This document shows, piece after piece, positions 5,735 to 14,596 of a DNA stretch of 30,064 nucleotides. Under the pieces are notes generated by a model, which made no database searches, was not told the origin of the DNA, and worked only from the letters and a program-made list of their open reading frames with translations. The stretch's first letter is position 1. Each line of letters begins with the position of its first letter. The stretch covers positions 1 through 30,064 of the forward strand of contig CAMLRA010000033.1 of NCBI GenBank assembly GCA_946482325.1, given 5' to 3'. Position numbers and translations under genes: made by a program. This DNA comes from an uncultured Chromatiaceae bacterium (GTDB lineage Bacteria > Pseudomonadota > Gammaproteobacteria > Enterobacterales > Alteromonadaceae).

Positions 5735-7222
5735 CTACTTCTCCACACTCAACATATATTTCGCTACGGCCAGCCGGGTTTCGGCGTCGAGGTAATCCTG
5801 TTTTGGCATGGCTGGATAGTCTTCGCGTTTTTTCGTTGGGTTGGCGATAAAATCGGCTAAGGCTTGCGGGTCATCCATGTACAGCGACTGGATCACTTGC
5901 ACTGGTGGGCCAATCAGGCGGCCGGTGTAGGCGTGGCAGCCGGTGCAGATGCCGAGGTAGGCGTATTTGCCTTTATCCGCCGTTGCAGTATTGCGCGGTG
6001 CGGCTGGTGTTTCCAGTAAATAGCTGGCAACTGTATCCGTATTCGTGAAGCTACAAGCCGGCCAGTCGCCGACGCCTGCTGAGACATAACGCTCAGGATT
6101 GGCGATACAGCTTTCGGTGACTTTGCCAACGCGGACAATATCCGGCTCGCCTTGTTTCAACTCAGCGCCGAGCAACACTTTAGCTTCAGGGATTGTGTCA
6201 AAACCGTTGTGAAACATCAGGTTATTTAAAATCTGGATTTTATCCGGCGTCGGGTCTGACTCCGGGTCCAGCTGGGCATTCGGCGCATTTTCGTGGTCGG
6301 TAATGATGATGCCGGCGACTTTGTTATCAACAATCAGGTTGTCTTCGAGAATGACATTATCCGCCGCCATAATCAGGATGCCGGTACCAGCCGGAATGCC
6401 CGATACCATAGAGCCCGGCGCACCAAAGTTGGCAGTGTTGTTATTGCGGATCCAGTTATTACGGATAATCACCGTGTGGGTGTCTTTAATTGGCAATCCG
6501 GGTGTGACAAAGGTCAGAATGCCGCCGGTGTTATTGTGGACAAAGTTATTTTCCACCACGGCATAACGGCTGTTCTCGATTTCGATACCAGCGACGCTGT
6601 CGAACACTTCGTTATTGGCAACATGAATATGGTCACTCATACCAACATAAATAGCGGCATCTTCAATGCCAGACACAATATTGTGTTCAATCAGACCGTT
6701 TTCGCCGAGCTGCGGAAAAATACCGTACACGCCAGTGTCGTCGATAATGTTGTTGCGAATTTCAAAGTTATTACCGGCCTGGCCCATGATGCCATTGCCT
6801 TTGTATTTGGTGATGAGGAAGTTCTCAATCAGGATGTTATTGCCGGAATACAAAATGGCGTCGTTCAGCCGTTCTTCGCCAAATAACCGCGGTCTTTTAC
6901 CGTCGATAATGACGCCGCTTAAGCGAATGCCGTCTTTGTCGATGTAGACAGTTTCGACATAATCGCCGGGCCAAACCTGGATCACATCGCCCGGATTGGC
7001 GGCTTTCACCGCATCCATAATCAGCATGCCGGGTTTGACCTGATGCACTTTGCCGGGCGCTGTGTCCGGCAGCACCGATTTTTTCACATTGGTATTGGCG
7101 CCCGCGACCTGCAGGCTGGCTTCTTTGACCACGGCAGCCGGTGCCTGCGGTTTTTGGCCCCACAGGTAACCACCGGCCAAAGCTACCGGCACCAATGCCG
7201 CCACTATCCAGGTTGTTTTCAT
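5735..7222 (-). CDS. Periplasmic parallel beta-helix protein fused to a C-terminal cytochrome c domain
   Basis: The 495-residue protein has a signal segment (MKTTWIVAALVPVALAGGYLWG), then a right-handed parallel beta-helix from about 60 to 390. The helix is built from repeated turns such as NNILIENFLI, NNFEIRNNIIDD, ENGLIEHNIVSG, DHIHVANNEVFD and YAVVENNFVHNN. It ends in a cytochrome c domain with CTGCH (426-430) and a likely axial Met472 in YPAMPKQD. Such NosD-like beta-helices occur in periplasmic carbohydrate- and copper-related proteins, but the fusion to cytochrome c suggests electron transfer to or from something bound by the helix. It is the last gene of a three-gene operon: its ATG overlaps the peroxidase stop by ATGA. 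The substrate is unknown. Confidence 0.85.
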   Translation of the reverse strand: MKTTWIVAALVPVALAGGYLWGQKPQAPAAVVKEASLQVAGANTNVKKSVLPDTAPGKVHQVKPGMLIMDAVKAANPGDVIQVWPGDYVETVYIDKDGIRLSGVIIDGKRPRLFGEERLNDAILYSGNNILIENFLITKYKGNGIMGQAGNNFEIRNNIIDDTGVYGIFPQLGENGLIEHNIVSGIEDAAIYVGMSDHIHVANNEVFDSVAGIEIENSRYAVVENNFVHNNTGGILTFVTPGLPIKDTHTVIIRNNWIRNNNTANFGAPGSMVSGIPAGTGILIMAADNVILEDNLIVDNKVAGIIITDHENAPNAQLDPESDPTPDKIQILNNLMFHNGFDTIPEAKVLLGAELKQGEPDIVRVGKVTESCIANPERYVSAGVGDWPACSFTNTDTVASYLLETPAAPRNTATADKGKYAYLGICTGCHAYTGRLIGPPVQVIQSLYMDDPQALADFIANPTKKREDYPAMPKQDYLDAETRLAVAKYMLSVEK

Positions 7223-8490
7223 TCTTGCTGCTCCCCGTTTGCCGCCAATGCCGAGGCCTGGCTGATATTGTTGTTTGCTGTGGATGTCCTCGTTTCACTG
7301 CTCGCGGAAGTGGATGTCCTCGTTTCAGCAGTGGATGTCCTCGCTTCGGATCTGACTTCAGCAGGCAGTGGCAAACCAGATGGCAACTGCTGTGGTAACT
7401 GCGGTGTCAGACTTTGATCGGTTAAGGTCTGTAAAAAAGCCGCAATTTGCTGATTTTCTTCGGCACTGAGTTTCGGCTCCCAGATATGCCAGTGGATCAG
7501 CAGGTTCTCGCCTTTTGGCACGGCATGGCCACGTCCTTTGCTGTAGAACTCTGCCGCTTCCTCTAAAGTGGCAAAACGACCTGAGTGCATATAAGGCGCG
7601 GTTAGCGCGACGTTCCGCAGCGTCGGCACTTTAAAACCACCGCGTAATTTGGCGGTTTCCGCTGTGGTGCCGGCGCCGGCGTCAAAGGCATGGCCTTCCG
7701 GCTCCGGCGTACCAATCACAGCAATTTGCTGGTTGGTAAATAAAGGTGGAGTGTGGCATTCGGCGCAGCGGGCAACAAAAGAGCGAAACACGTTCATGCC
7801 TTTGATTTCAGTCTCATTTAACGCCTGATGAAAACCGTGCGCATAGTGGTCGTAGCGGCTATTGAGCGAAATTAACGAACTTTGAAAAGCGGCAAGTGCC
7901 GTGACCACTTGTGGCAGCTCAATTGGCCCCTTTTGGCCAAAAGCGTCGGCGAACAAACGTGGATACACCGCATTGGCATTTAAATCGTGCAGCAGTTTTT
8001 CTGGCGTGTTCGCCATTTCATCGGGCGCAAACAAAGGCCCGGCGGCTTGTTGTTCGAGGCTTGGACTACGGCCATCCCAAAACAGCTTTTGTAAGAATCC
8101 GACGTTCCATAAAGTCGGCGCGCTACGTTTGCCCTGCTGGCCAAAAGCACCGGTACTGACGGCTTTGCCATCGGTAAAGCCTTTGTCCGGCTGATGGCAG
8201 CTGGCACAAGCCTGGCGTTTGTTGGCAGACAGCAGCGGGTCAAAAAACAGAAAACGGCCAAGGTCAATTTGTTGGGGGCTAAAGCCGTCCCGTGCCGCCG
8301 GCAGCGCGGTTTTAGTGCCGCCCACGCCTTTGTTTTGCAGCGAATCATATTGCTGATACAGATTCACCAGTTTGCACTGATTGCCAACCGGTTCAAAACT
8401 TGGCGGGCAACTGGTTGCTAGCCGGATCTGCACCGGCGCTGCAATCGCGGCGGTGCAGCACAACAAAACAAGTATCAGCCAGCGGTTCAC
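7219..8490 (-). CDS. Diheme cytochrome c peroxidase / MauG-family protein
   Basis: A 423-residue periplasmic protein of the bacterial diheme peroxidase family. The signal peptide ends near AIA-AP. Haem sites are CASCH (95-99) and CAECH (242-246). FFDPLLS, GRSPSLEQQAAGP and LRNVALTAPYMHSGRFATLEEA are family landmarks; Met301 in PYMHSG is the high-potential haem ligand position, where MauG proper has Tyr. This favours a classical peroxidase-like site. An early Cys pair (SCPPSFEPVGNQC) may form a disulfide. The C-terminus has an odd tail of about 60 residues with three imperfect copies of (E)xRTST. GTG start 8490 overlaps the upstream stop as GTGA, and the stop overlaps the next ATG, so expression is translationally coupled. 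Confidence 0.9.
   Translation of the reverse strand: MNRWLILVLLCCTAAIAAPVQIRLATSCPPSFEPVGNQCKLVNLYQQYDSLQNKGVGGTKTALPAARDGFSPQQIDLGRFLFFDPLLSANKRQACASCHQPDKGFTDGKAVSTGAFGQQGKRSAPTLWNVGFLQKLFWDGRSPSLEQQAAGPLFAPDEMANTPEKLLHDLNANAVYPRLFADAFGQKGPIELPQVVTALAAFQSSLISLNSRYDHYAHGFHQALNETEIKGMNVFRSFVARCAECHTPPLFTNQQIAVIGTPEPEGHAFDAGAGTTAETAKLRGGFKVPTLRNVALTAPYMHSGRFATLEEAAEFYSKGRGHAVPKGENLLIHWHIWEPKLSAEENQQIAAFLQTLTDQSLTPQLPQQLPSGLPLPAEVRSEARTSTAETRTSTSASSETRTSTANNNISQASALAANGEQQE
7280..7348. repeat. Three direct repeats in the 3' end of the peroxidase gene
   Basis: GTGGATGTCCTCGTTTCA occurs at 7280-7297 and 7310-7327, and a copy with a few changes at 7331-7348. The spacings are 30 and 21 bases, both multiples of three, so the frame is kept. 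They encode the ARTST/TRTST repeats of the protein tail. Confidence 0.8.
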
Positions 8491-9110
8491 GGTAAAGACC
8501 CGATATAGGCAATGACTTGTGCGATGTCTTGTTCGCCTGGCAGCGTGCGCGCCATCAGCGCCATCTGCCGGCCTGGCTTATCGCTTTTATCTGCACCACG
8601 CACACCAGTGCGGAAATAGCTCAGTTGTCGTTGCAGATAAGCCGCATCCAGCTGGCGCAATGCCGGTGCTTTGAGCGCGGCAACGCCTTCCGCTTTTGGA
8701 CCATGACAAGCGCCGCAGCTGTTGATGTAGATGCGTCGGCCTTTATCGACCTGAACCGCATCGATGGCCTGCGCGGTTTTAGCCGGCGCTGGTAACCCGG
8801 CAAAATGGCTGGCTAAAGCCTGCAGATCGTCGTTGGTTAAGTCTTTGGGCAAAGCGGCCCGCATCTGCGCGCCAGTGCCATCTTCAGCATGCGCCCCACG
8901 CAGACCGGTTTGAAAATGCTGCAATTGGCGCAGTAAATAATCTGGCTGCTGCGCGGCCAGCGCCGGTGCTTGCAGTGCGGCATTGCCACTGCCATCGGCC
9001 TGATGGCAACTCTGACATAGCGGTAACGCGGCCGACGCCGCCTGTAATGCGGTGCTGATAAGCAAAAACAGACTGCTGCACAAGCTGCACAATAAGAAGC
9101 GTAATCTCAC
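8487..9110 (-). CDS. Diheme c-type cytochrome, c4-like
   Basis: A 207-residue periplasmic electron carrier with two similar halves. The first has CQSCH (32-36) with QMRAALPKDLTNDDLQALASHFAGL; the second has CGACH (132-136) with QMALMARTLPGEQDIAQVIAYIGSL. Each half thus has a CxxCH and a downstream Met as in cytochrome c4. I chose GTG 9110 because GCAGGAG lies five bases before it and the protein then begins with a clean signal peptide (RLRFLLCSLCSSLFLLISTALQAASA). The frame extends further upstream to 9233 but without such features. It is the first gene of the haem operon and overlaps the peroxidase start by four bases, so it may donate electrons to the peroxidase. Confidence 0.88.
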   Translation of the reverse strand: MRLRFLLCSLCSSLFLLISTALQAASAALPLCQSCHQADGSGNAALQAPALAAQQPDYLLRQLQHFQTGLRGAHAEDGTGAQMRAALPKDLTNDDLQALASHFAGLPAPAKTAQAIDAVQVDKGRRIYINSCGACHGPKAEGVAALKAPALRQLDAAYLQRQLSYFRTGVRGADKSDKPGRQMALMARTLPGEQDIAQVIAYIGSLP

Positions 9111-9572
9111 ACAAACTCCTGCATCAGTTGCAACCGGCAGTGCCCACTCACCCCATGGATTGGGCGGGCAGACATCACGCCGGTCGATAGACTTTGATGC
9201 TTGTAGGGTGCGTCGGCAGGGGGCAGCCAGCAATCAAAATAGTGTACAAAAGTGTACAAAATCGGGCCGTCAAAGCGACACATCCGGCCTGCTCCGGCAA
9301 GGCAAAAACTGGCTATCGGTCACAGCGAAACCAGGCTGCAAGCCGCGTAATATAAGGATTGCTCTCACTTTCACCACCACGACGGCGGCATAATAATTCC
9401 GCTACCTATTGGCGTTTCGTGCAGCCAGCACTGGCCATGGCTGTGTTGCGTTCAACCGGTGCACCGATATTATCGGCTAAGCGGCTGTCGCCATGGTTTA
9501 GTTCCGAACACAGGCGCACAGCAAGGCAGACCGGTAGCTGCCGACATAACTAAAATAATCCGGAGAACAGAG
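9111..9572. promoter_or_regulatory. Divergent intergenic region between haem operon and TonB receptor
   Basis: About 460 bases without a credible gene. It must hold the promoters of both divergent units, but no textbook -35/-10 pair stands out. The most visible feature is an exact tandem repeat, AGTGTACAAA twice (9241-9260). The short open frames here are not supported by ribosome sites or familiar sequence. Confidence 0.6.
9241..9260. promoter_or_regulatory. Tandem 10-bp repeat, candidate operator
   Basis: AGTGTACAAA is repeated exactly and without gap. Each unit contains the palindrome TGTACA, and the 10-base spacing puts both sites on one face of the helix. This is the pattern expected of a cooperative regulator, but I cannot name the protein. 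Confidence 0.45.
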
Positions 9573-12101
9573 ATGACAGGTGTGAACAAGCAACACAGGA
9601 AGACGCCCCTCGCGTTTTACATCGGTCTGGTCTGCAGCAGCGCGCTGTATAGCCAGGCCAGCGGTGCACAAGCGCAACAAACCACTGACAAAAACGCCGA
9701 ATCAGCCATCGAAGTGATGACAGTCACAGCACAAAAACGCGTGCAAAATCTGATGGAAGTGCCGGTCGCTATCGATTCCATTTCGGCGAAAGATTTAGAA
9801 GAAACCAACTCGGTGCTTTTGGGCGATATCGCCGACTACACACCGGGTTTTAAATTCAGCAAAGACGCTGTGGCGCAGGCGACAGCAACGATGCGTGGCG
9901 TGTCGAGCTCCAACATCAGCACCGGCGGCGACCCGTCGGTGGCGATTTTTTATGATGACGTTTATCTGCCACGCGCAGCGCAAAGTGTGTTGTTTGCCGA
10001 TATGCAACGCATCGAAATTTTAAAAGGCCCACAAGGCACCTTATTTGGTAAAAACGCGGCGGCCGGTGTAGTCAGTATGGTGCCAAACGCCCCCGAACAG
10101 AGCGACGAAGCTTTTCTCAAAGCCACGCTCGGCGATTATGGCCTGCAGCGCTTTGAAGGCATGGCCAATACGTCGCTGTCCGACCAATTTGCCGTGCGCA
10201 TCAATGCATTGTCGAACCAGCGCGATAGTTACATCGACAACGTTTATAAAGACTATCGGGGCGAGGAGCTCGGCAATGCCAACCATCAGGCCGCCCGTAT
10301 CGCCGCGCAGTGGACACCCACTCAAAGCACCAAAGTCCAGTTCAGTTACGATTATGACGACATGGACCAGGGTTATTCGCCAGCCATCGGCCTGAGCCCT
10401 TATGCCTACAGCATGAACCCGCTGGACCGCACCATCGAAAACGATGTGATCGACGGCCACGAGCGACGCGACATGGACGCCTGGACGGTAAAAATCAACC
10501 ATGAATTTAACAGTGACTGGTCTGGCAAACTTATTTCCAGCAAACGGCAATGGCAAGTATCAGGCCGCGACGACGCTGACGGCACCGCCGACAAAACCCG
10601 TTATCTCGATACCATCAACTTTGAAGATTCGGACATTTTCTACAACGAGCTACAGCTGAACTACAGCCACGACAAGCTGAACTATGTCGGCGGTATCACT
10701 TACAGCAAAGAAAACGTGCACCAGACCACCACGCTGGATATCACCGCCGACACTATCGCCCGGCTGACCAGCGATAATCTCAATCAAATGCTCGGCGGCG
10801 CTTTGCAACAAGCCGGTATTCCGCCGCAAGCTGCTGGCCTGCCGATTGACCATATCTGGAAACCGGCCGACTGGGCCAATGTGCTGAGTATTCTGGCAAT
10901 GATGGACCCGTCTGTGGCCGGCCTGCTGCAGCAGTTAGGCGCGGAGCCATTCAGTCCGGAACTGGCGGCTGCGATCAGCGCCACCGGCGACCTGACTTAT
11001 CAGCTGATCGGCGGTGGCCTCGGTATTGCTGAAATTTTTGGTCCATCCAACGCCGGCAAAATGTGGCGTGAAGATATCGTCAACAACGGTGTATTTAACT
11101 CTTATGGCATCTATTCCGACGTCGACTATCAGTACAACGACCATTGGGGCTTCACTGCTGGCCTGCGATATAGCCGCGATGAAAAAGAATTCAGCTGGGA
11201 TATCCGCGAACGTTCGTTTGGCGCCTCGCTGCCGAGTCTGACCGAGTTTTTATTCCCGCTGGTGACCAACCTCAAAGCCAGCAAAGACTGGAGCAAACTG
11301 ACAGGCCGTGCTGTGGTGCGCTTTCAGCCAGATGCCGATCAGCTGTGGTTTTTATCTTACTCAACCGGTTATAAATCAGGTGGTTACGACTCGTTAGACC
11401 CAATGTCTGCTGCCAATCCTTATGCGCCGGAAGCAGTGAAAAACATCGAGTTAGGCTACAAAGCCGAACTGTGGCAAAGCGTGCGGGTACAAACGTCGAT
11501 TTACAATATGGACCTGACCGATCGGCAACGCTCAGTAAGCAGCAAAAGGCCGGGTGATGGCGTGGCGGTACCAATCATCATCAACGGTGACCAGGATATC
11601 CGCGGCATGGAGCTGATCGTCGACTGGCAGGCGACCCCTGCGCTGAAACTGGGACTGGTCACTGAATACCGAAAAACCGAATCGAACTGGCAGCAGTTTT
11701 ATAACGGCGACGGCGACTTAGTCACCGACACCGAAAAAGATTCCAGCGCCGATGCCTACACCCTGACCGCCGACTGGACACCAGATTGGGGCTTCGGGGA
11801 TGGTCAGTGGAAAGTCCATGTGGACTATGTGTATGAAGAAAACACCCGCGCCGACGACCCGGACATTCTGGCGATAGCCAAACAAATCCCGGCTTATTTT
11901 GCTGACAGTAAAAACCTCAACGCGCGCATCAGCTGGCAAAGCAACAACGACCATTGGGAAGTGGCGGTATTCGGTAAAAACCTGACAGATAACGAAACAA
12001 CAGGTGGTATCGGTGGTTTTGCCGCCGCCGTGCTTGGCACACCAATCACCTCACTGAACCCGCCACGCACAGCGGGCGTGGAAGTGAAATACCAGTTCTG
12101 A
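9573..12101 (+). CDS. TonB-dependent outer-membrane receptor
   Basis: An 842-residue receptor for active uptake across the outer membrane. ATG 9573 follows CGGAG at good spacing and starts a signal peptide ending near AQA (about residue 33). A TonB box-like stretch (IEVMTVTAQKR) precedes the plug domain (VPVAIDSISAKDLEETN, LGDIADYTPGF, MRGVSSS, IEILKGPQGTLFGKNAAAGVVSMVPNAP). The beta-barrel follows and ends in the usual aromatic residue (GVEVKYQF). A long insert (about residues 405-485) rich in Ala, Leu and Gly lies in an outer loop. The ligand is not visible from sequence. Divergence from the haem-protein operon suggests a shared role, such as uptake of a metal complex or an organic substrate that is processed in the periplasm. 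Confidence 0.92.
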   Translation: MTGVNKQHRKTPLAFYIGLVCSSALYSQASGAQAQQTTDKNAESAIEVMTVTAQKRVQNLMEVPVAIDSISAKDLEETNSVLLGDIADYTPGFKFSKDAVAQATATMRGVSSSNISTGGDPSVAIFYDDVYLPRAAQSVLFADMQRIEILKGPQGTLFGKNAAAGVVSMVPNAPEQSDEAFLKATLGDYGLQRFEGMANTSLSDQFAVRINALSNQRDSYIDNVYKDYRGEELGNANHQAARIAAQWTPTQSTKVQFSYDYDDMDQGYSPAIGLSPYAYSMNPLDRTIENDVIDGHERRDMDAWTVKINHEFNSDWSGKLISSKRQWQVSGRDDADGTADKTRYLDTINFEDSDIFYNELQLNYSHDKLNYVGGITYSKENVHQTTTLDITADTIARLTSDNLNQMLGGALQQAGIPPQAAGLPIDHIWKPADWANVLSILAMMDPSVAGLLQQLGAEPFSPELAAAISATGDLTYQLIGGGLGIAEIFGPSNAGKMWREDIVNNGVFNSYGIYSDVDYQYNDHWGFTAGLRYSRDEKEFSWDIRERSFGASLPSLTEFLFPLVTNLKASKDWSKLTGRAVVRFQPDADQLWFLSYSTGYKSGGYDSLDPMSAANPYAPEAVKNIELGYKAELWQSVRVQTSIYNMDLTDRQRSVSSKRPGDGVAVPIIINGDQDIRGMELIVDWQATPALKLGLVTEYRKTESNWQQFYNGDGDLVTDTEKDSSADAYTLTADWTPDWGFGDGQWKVHVDYVYEENTRADDPDILAIAKQIPAYFADSKNLNARISWQSNNDHWEVAVFGKNLTDNETTGGIGGFAAAVLGTPITSLNPPRTAGVEVKYQF

Positions 12102-12118
12102 GTGGTTTTAACCTGTGA

Positions 12119-12159
12119 CCTGCAGCAGCGCGCTCTCCCCTTGCTGTTGCAGGTTTTTT
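12119..12159 (+). terminator. Rho-independent terminator of the TonB receptor gene
   Basis: CCTGCAGCAGC (12119-12129) pairs with GCTGTTGCAGG (12143-12153), with one G-T pair and a 13-nt loop, followed by six T. It stands between convergent genes, 17 bases after the receptor stop. Confidence 0.85.
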
Positions 12160-12163
12160 CCGT

Positions 12164-14596
12164 TTAGCGCCCTGCATGCCGCAGCTGTTTTTGCTGGTAC
12201 ATCCGGTCATCAGCGATGCGGATGAGCTGATCAGCGTCTGAGCCGTCATCCGGAAACAATGCCTGACCGATACTGCAGCCAATCTGTACTGTCGCCATAC
12301 TCAGAGCAAAAGGTTCCGCCAGCGCCTGCGTGATTTTATATTCAACCTGTCCCACTTCCTGCGGCGATTCGAGCTGCGGCAACAAGACAACAAACTCATC
12401 ACCACCAAGACGCGCCACAGTATCAGAGGCCCGCAATAATTTACGTAGCCGCTCCGCAATGGCTTTGAGCAATTCATCACCGGCGGCATGCCCATATTCG
12501 TCATTGACCGGCTTGAATTTATTCAGATCGAGTAACAACACCGCCAGCTGGCGCTGATGCCGGCTGCAATAAGTCAGGGCCTGCTGTAGCCGGTCCATAA
12601 ATAATGCCCGATTGGGTAGACCGGTCAGGCTGTCGTGCTGCGCCATATAACGCATCTGCTGTTCAGTTTTTCGCCGCTCCGTGAGATCACGGGCAACCCC
12701 GACCACCGCGATAAACTCGCCGGCTTCGTTATAAATCCCGGCAGTTTTCACCTCACTCCAAACGGTGCCGCCGTTTTTGTGTGGTTGTTCCAAATCCGCC
12801 ACAAACTCAGGGTAAGCCAGCCCAGCGTCTACAGCCGCACGAGCCTGCCGCATCTGATTCAAGACCAGCTCCGCGGATTCCGGCGTCAGCGCCTCAGTCA
12901 CGTGCTGGCGCATCGCTTCTTCGGCGGTAAAACCACGGTGACGCTCCACCGACGGGCTGACATAAGTGATATTGCCAGACAAATCCATAGTCCAAATCAC
13001 ATCACTGGCATTGTCGGTCAGCAGCCGGTGCCGTGCCTCACTCTGGCGTAGTGCTTCGCGATCCCGCTGCCGCTCCAGTGCTATCGCTACCATAGAACCA
13101 ACATCGCTCAGCACATCAAAATCCTGCGCACTAAAATCTGCGTTCTGCCACACCAGTAACACACCGGGGATTTGACTGCAGTCACCCTGCAGTGGAAACG
13201 CACAGAATTGCAGCTGACCAGCCGGTACGCCGGTAAATGCCGGGCTTGGTTTACCCAGTTGCGGCACCCGCAATAAATTGAGGCCTGGCGTGTCACAATC
13301 ATCGCCAAAGATCTCTATCCGCCGCTGGATCTCGGTCCAACCCGAGGCGCAAAGGTCAACATGAATAATCTGCGGCAAGCCTTTGGGCCGGTCCAGTAAT
13401 AAAATTGGGTGGTAAGACGGGCGAAATTGCTGCAATAACTGCAGTACCGTCGTCATCAGCTCATTCGGTGCAGTTTCGTCCCTGAGCATCTGCTGCAAAA
13501 TCTGACTACGGATATGCTGCCAACTCTGTTGCTGCCGTTTTTGCGCCAGTAACTGATGCAAGCGCCGGTTGACCTGTGTGATGTAAGCCAGCAGCGCCAG
13601 CGCCAGCAGCAAACCAAGTAACACCAGTAACGCAATCAGCACCCAGGTCAGGTCAATAGGCGTACTGGCCTGATACAAAAAGTCAGCCAAATCCGGTACT
13701 GCGCTCAGCAACCCCTGCTGCTGATAGACTTCGGCAATATGTAGCCAGCGATCCGGATTGATATAGCCAGGCGCAATCAAATCGGTCTGCAGCAGCGGCT
13801 GCATAGCAGCAGCCTCCGCCAGTAAAAGTGCCGTGCTGCTGCCAGACGGGTAATGTTGCTGCATGTATGCAATGACTTCTGCCGGATGCTGCATGGCATA
13901 AGACCACCCCCGCAAGCTGGCGGCACGGAACTTCTCTACTAACTGGGGATTTTTGAGCCATAGCTTGTTGCTGGTGAATAAATTGTCGCCGTAAAAATCG
14001 ATGCCGGCACTACGCGGAGAAAATTGATGATAGGCGATGCCAGCCTGCTGCAAGATTAGCGGTTCATTGGTGCTGTATGCCGAGATTGCCGCGGCTTCGC
14101 CATTCAATAAATCCGGAATTGAGGTTTCATGTTCGATTAACTGATAGTCCTGCTCGCCAAGGCCTTCACGGCGTAAATAAGCACGCAGCTCTTCGGCGCC
14201 GGTTTCCAGCAAAATTTTCTGGCCACGCAGCAGTTGCAGATCCGGTACGACACCGATTGGTTTGGTCAGCAACACCAGCGCAGAATGCTGAAATACATTA
14301 GCGACAAGCCGCACTTCGTGGCCATTGGCGAAGTCGAGTAATAAAGCACTGGTGCCTACGCCAAATTGCGCCCGGCCGGATAACACCTCGTCTACCACCT
14401 GCAGTTTTGGCTTAGCAGCCACCAGCTCTACTTTCAGACCAGCTTCCGCATAATAACCTTGCTGTTCAGCCGCGTAGTAACCGGCAAACTGAAACCCATG
14501 TTGCCATTTCAGCTGCAGCCGCACTTTTTCAGCCGCAAACAGGACTTCGGCCGGCCAGCACAGTACTAGCAGGGCCCAGCACCAGCGGCTACTCAC
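12164..14596 (-). CDS. Diguanylate cyclase with periplasmic THI5/NMT1-like, PAS and GGDEF domains
   Basis: An 810-residue inner-membrane signalling enzyme making c-di-GMP. In order: signal peptide; a THI5/NMT1-type ligand-binding domain (about 22-305, with LKWQHGFQFAGYYAAEQQGYY); a membrane segment (about 317-340); a GAF-like region (360-510); PAS (520-640); and GGDEF (650-805). The active site RLGGDEF (GGDEF 731-735) is intact, and RASD (722-725), five residues before it, is a product-inhibition I-site. THI5-like domains bind pyrimidine thiamine precursors or other small nitrogen compounds. I chose GTG 14596 (GAGGA before it, good signal peptide) over TTG 14632. This start overlaps the deaminase stop by eight bases, so the two genes are coupled. 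Confidence 0.9.
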   Translation of the reverse strand: MSSRWCWALLVLCWPAEVLFAAEKVRLQLKWQHGFQFAGYYAAEQQGYYAEAGLKVELVAAKPKLQVVDEVLSGRAQFGVGTSALLLDFANGHEVRLVANVFQHSALVLLTKPIGVVPDLQLLRGQKILLETGAEELRAYLRREGLGEQDYQLIEHETSIPDLLNGEAAAISAYSTNEPLILQQAGIAYHQFSPRSAGIDFYGDNLFTSNKLWLKNPQLVEKFRAASLRGWSYAMQHPAEVIAYMQQHYPSGSSTALLLAEAAAMQPLLQTDLIAPGYINPDRWLHIAEVYQQQGLLSAVPDLADFLYQASTPIDLTWVLIALLVLLGLLLALALLAYITQVNRRLHQLLAQKRQQQSWQHIRSQILQQMLRDETAPNELMTTVLQLLQQFRPSYHPILLLDRPKGLPQIIHVDLCASGWTEIQRRIEIFGDDCDTPGLNLLRVPQLGKPSPAFTGVPAGQLQFCAFPLQGDCSQIPGVLLVWQNADFSAQDFDVLSDVGSMVAIALERQRDREALRQSEARHRLLTDNASDVIWTMDLSGNITYVSPSVERHRGFTAEEAMRQHVTEALTPESAELVLNQMRQARAAVDAGLAYPEFVADLEQPHKNGGTVWSEVKTAGIYNEAGEFIAVVGVARDLTERRKTEQQMRYMAQHDSLTGLPNRALFMDRLQQALTYCSRHQRQLAVLLLDLNKFKPVNDEYGHAAGDELLKAIAERLRKLLRASDTVARLGGDEFVVLLPQLESPQEVGQVEYKITQALAEPFALSMATVQIGCSIGQALFPDDGSDADQLIRIADDRMYQQKQLRHAGR

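Noticed and set aside
5572..5850. 92-residue plus-strand frame
   Set aside because: It overlaps the 3' end of the beta-helix/cytochrome gene antisense and begins in a repeat; no independent support.
6293..6886. 197-residue plus-strand frame opposite the beta-helix gene
   Set aside because: It is a mirror of the Asn/Ile-rich beta-helix repeats on the other strand; the minus-strand protein has clear domains and an operon context.
7280..7348. CRISPR-like repeats
   Set aside because: Only three copies, in frame inside a coding region, with short unequal spacers and no cas genes.
9111..9233. Longer start for the c4-like cytochrome
   Set aside because: The extension has no signal features, while GTG 9110 has a strong ribosome site and starts a signal peptide.
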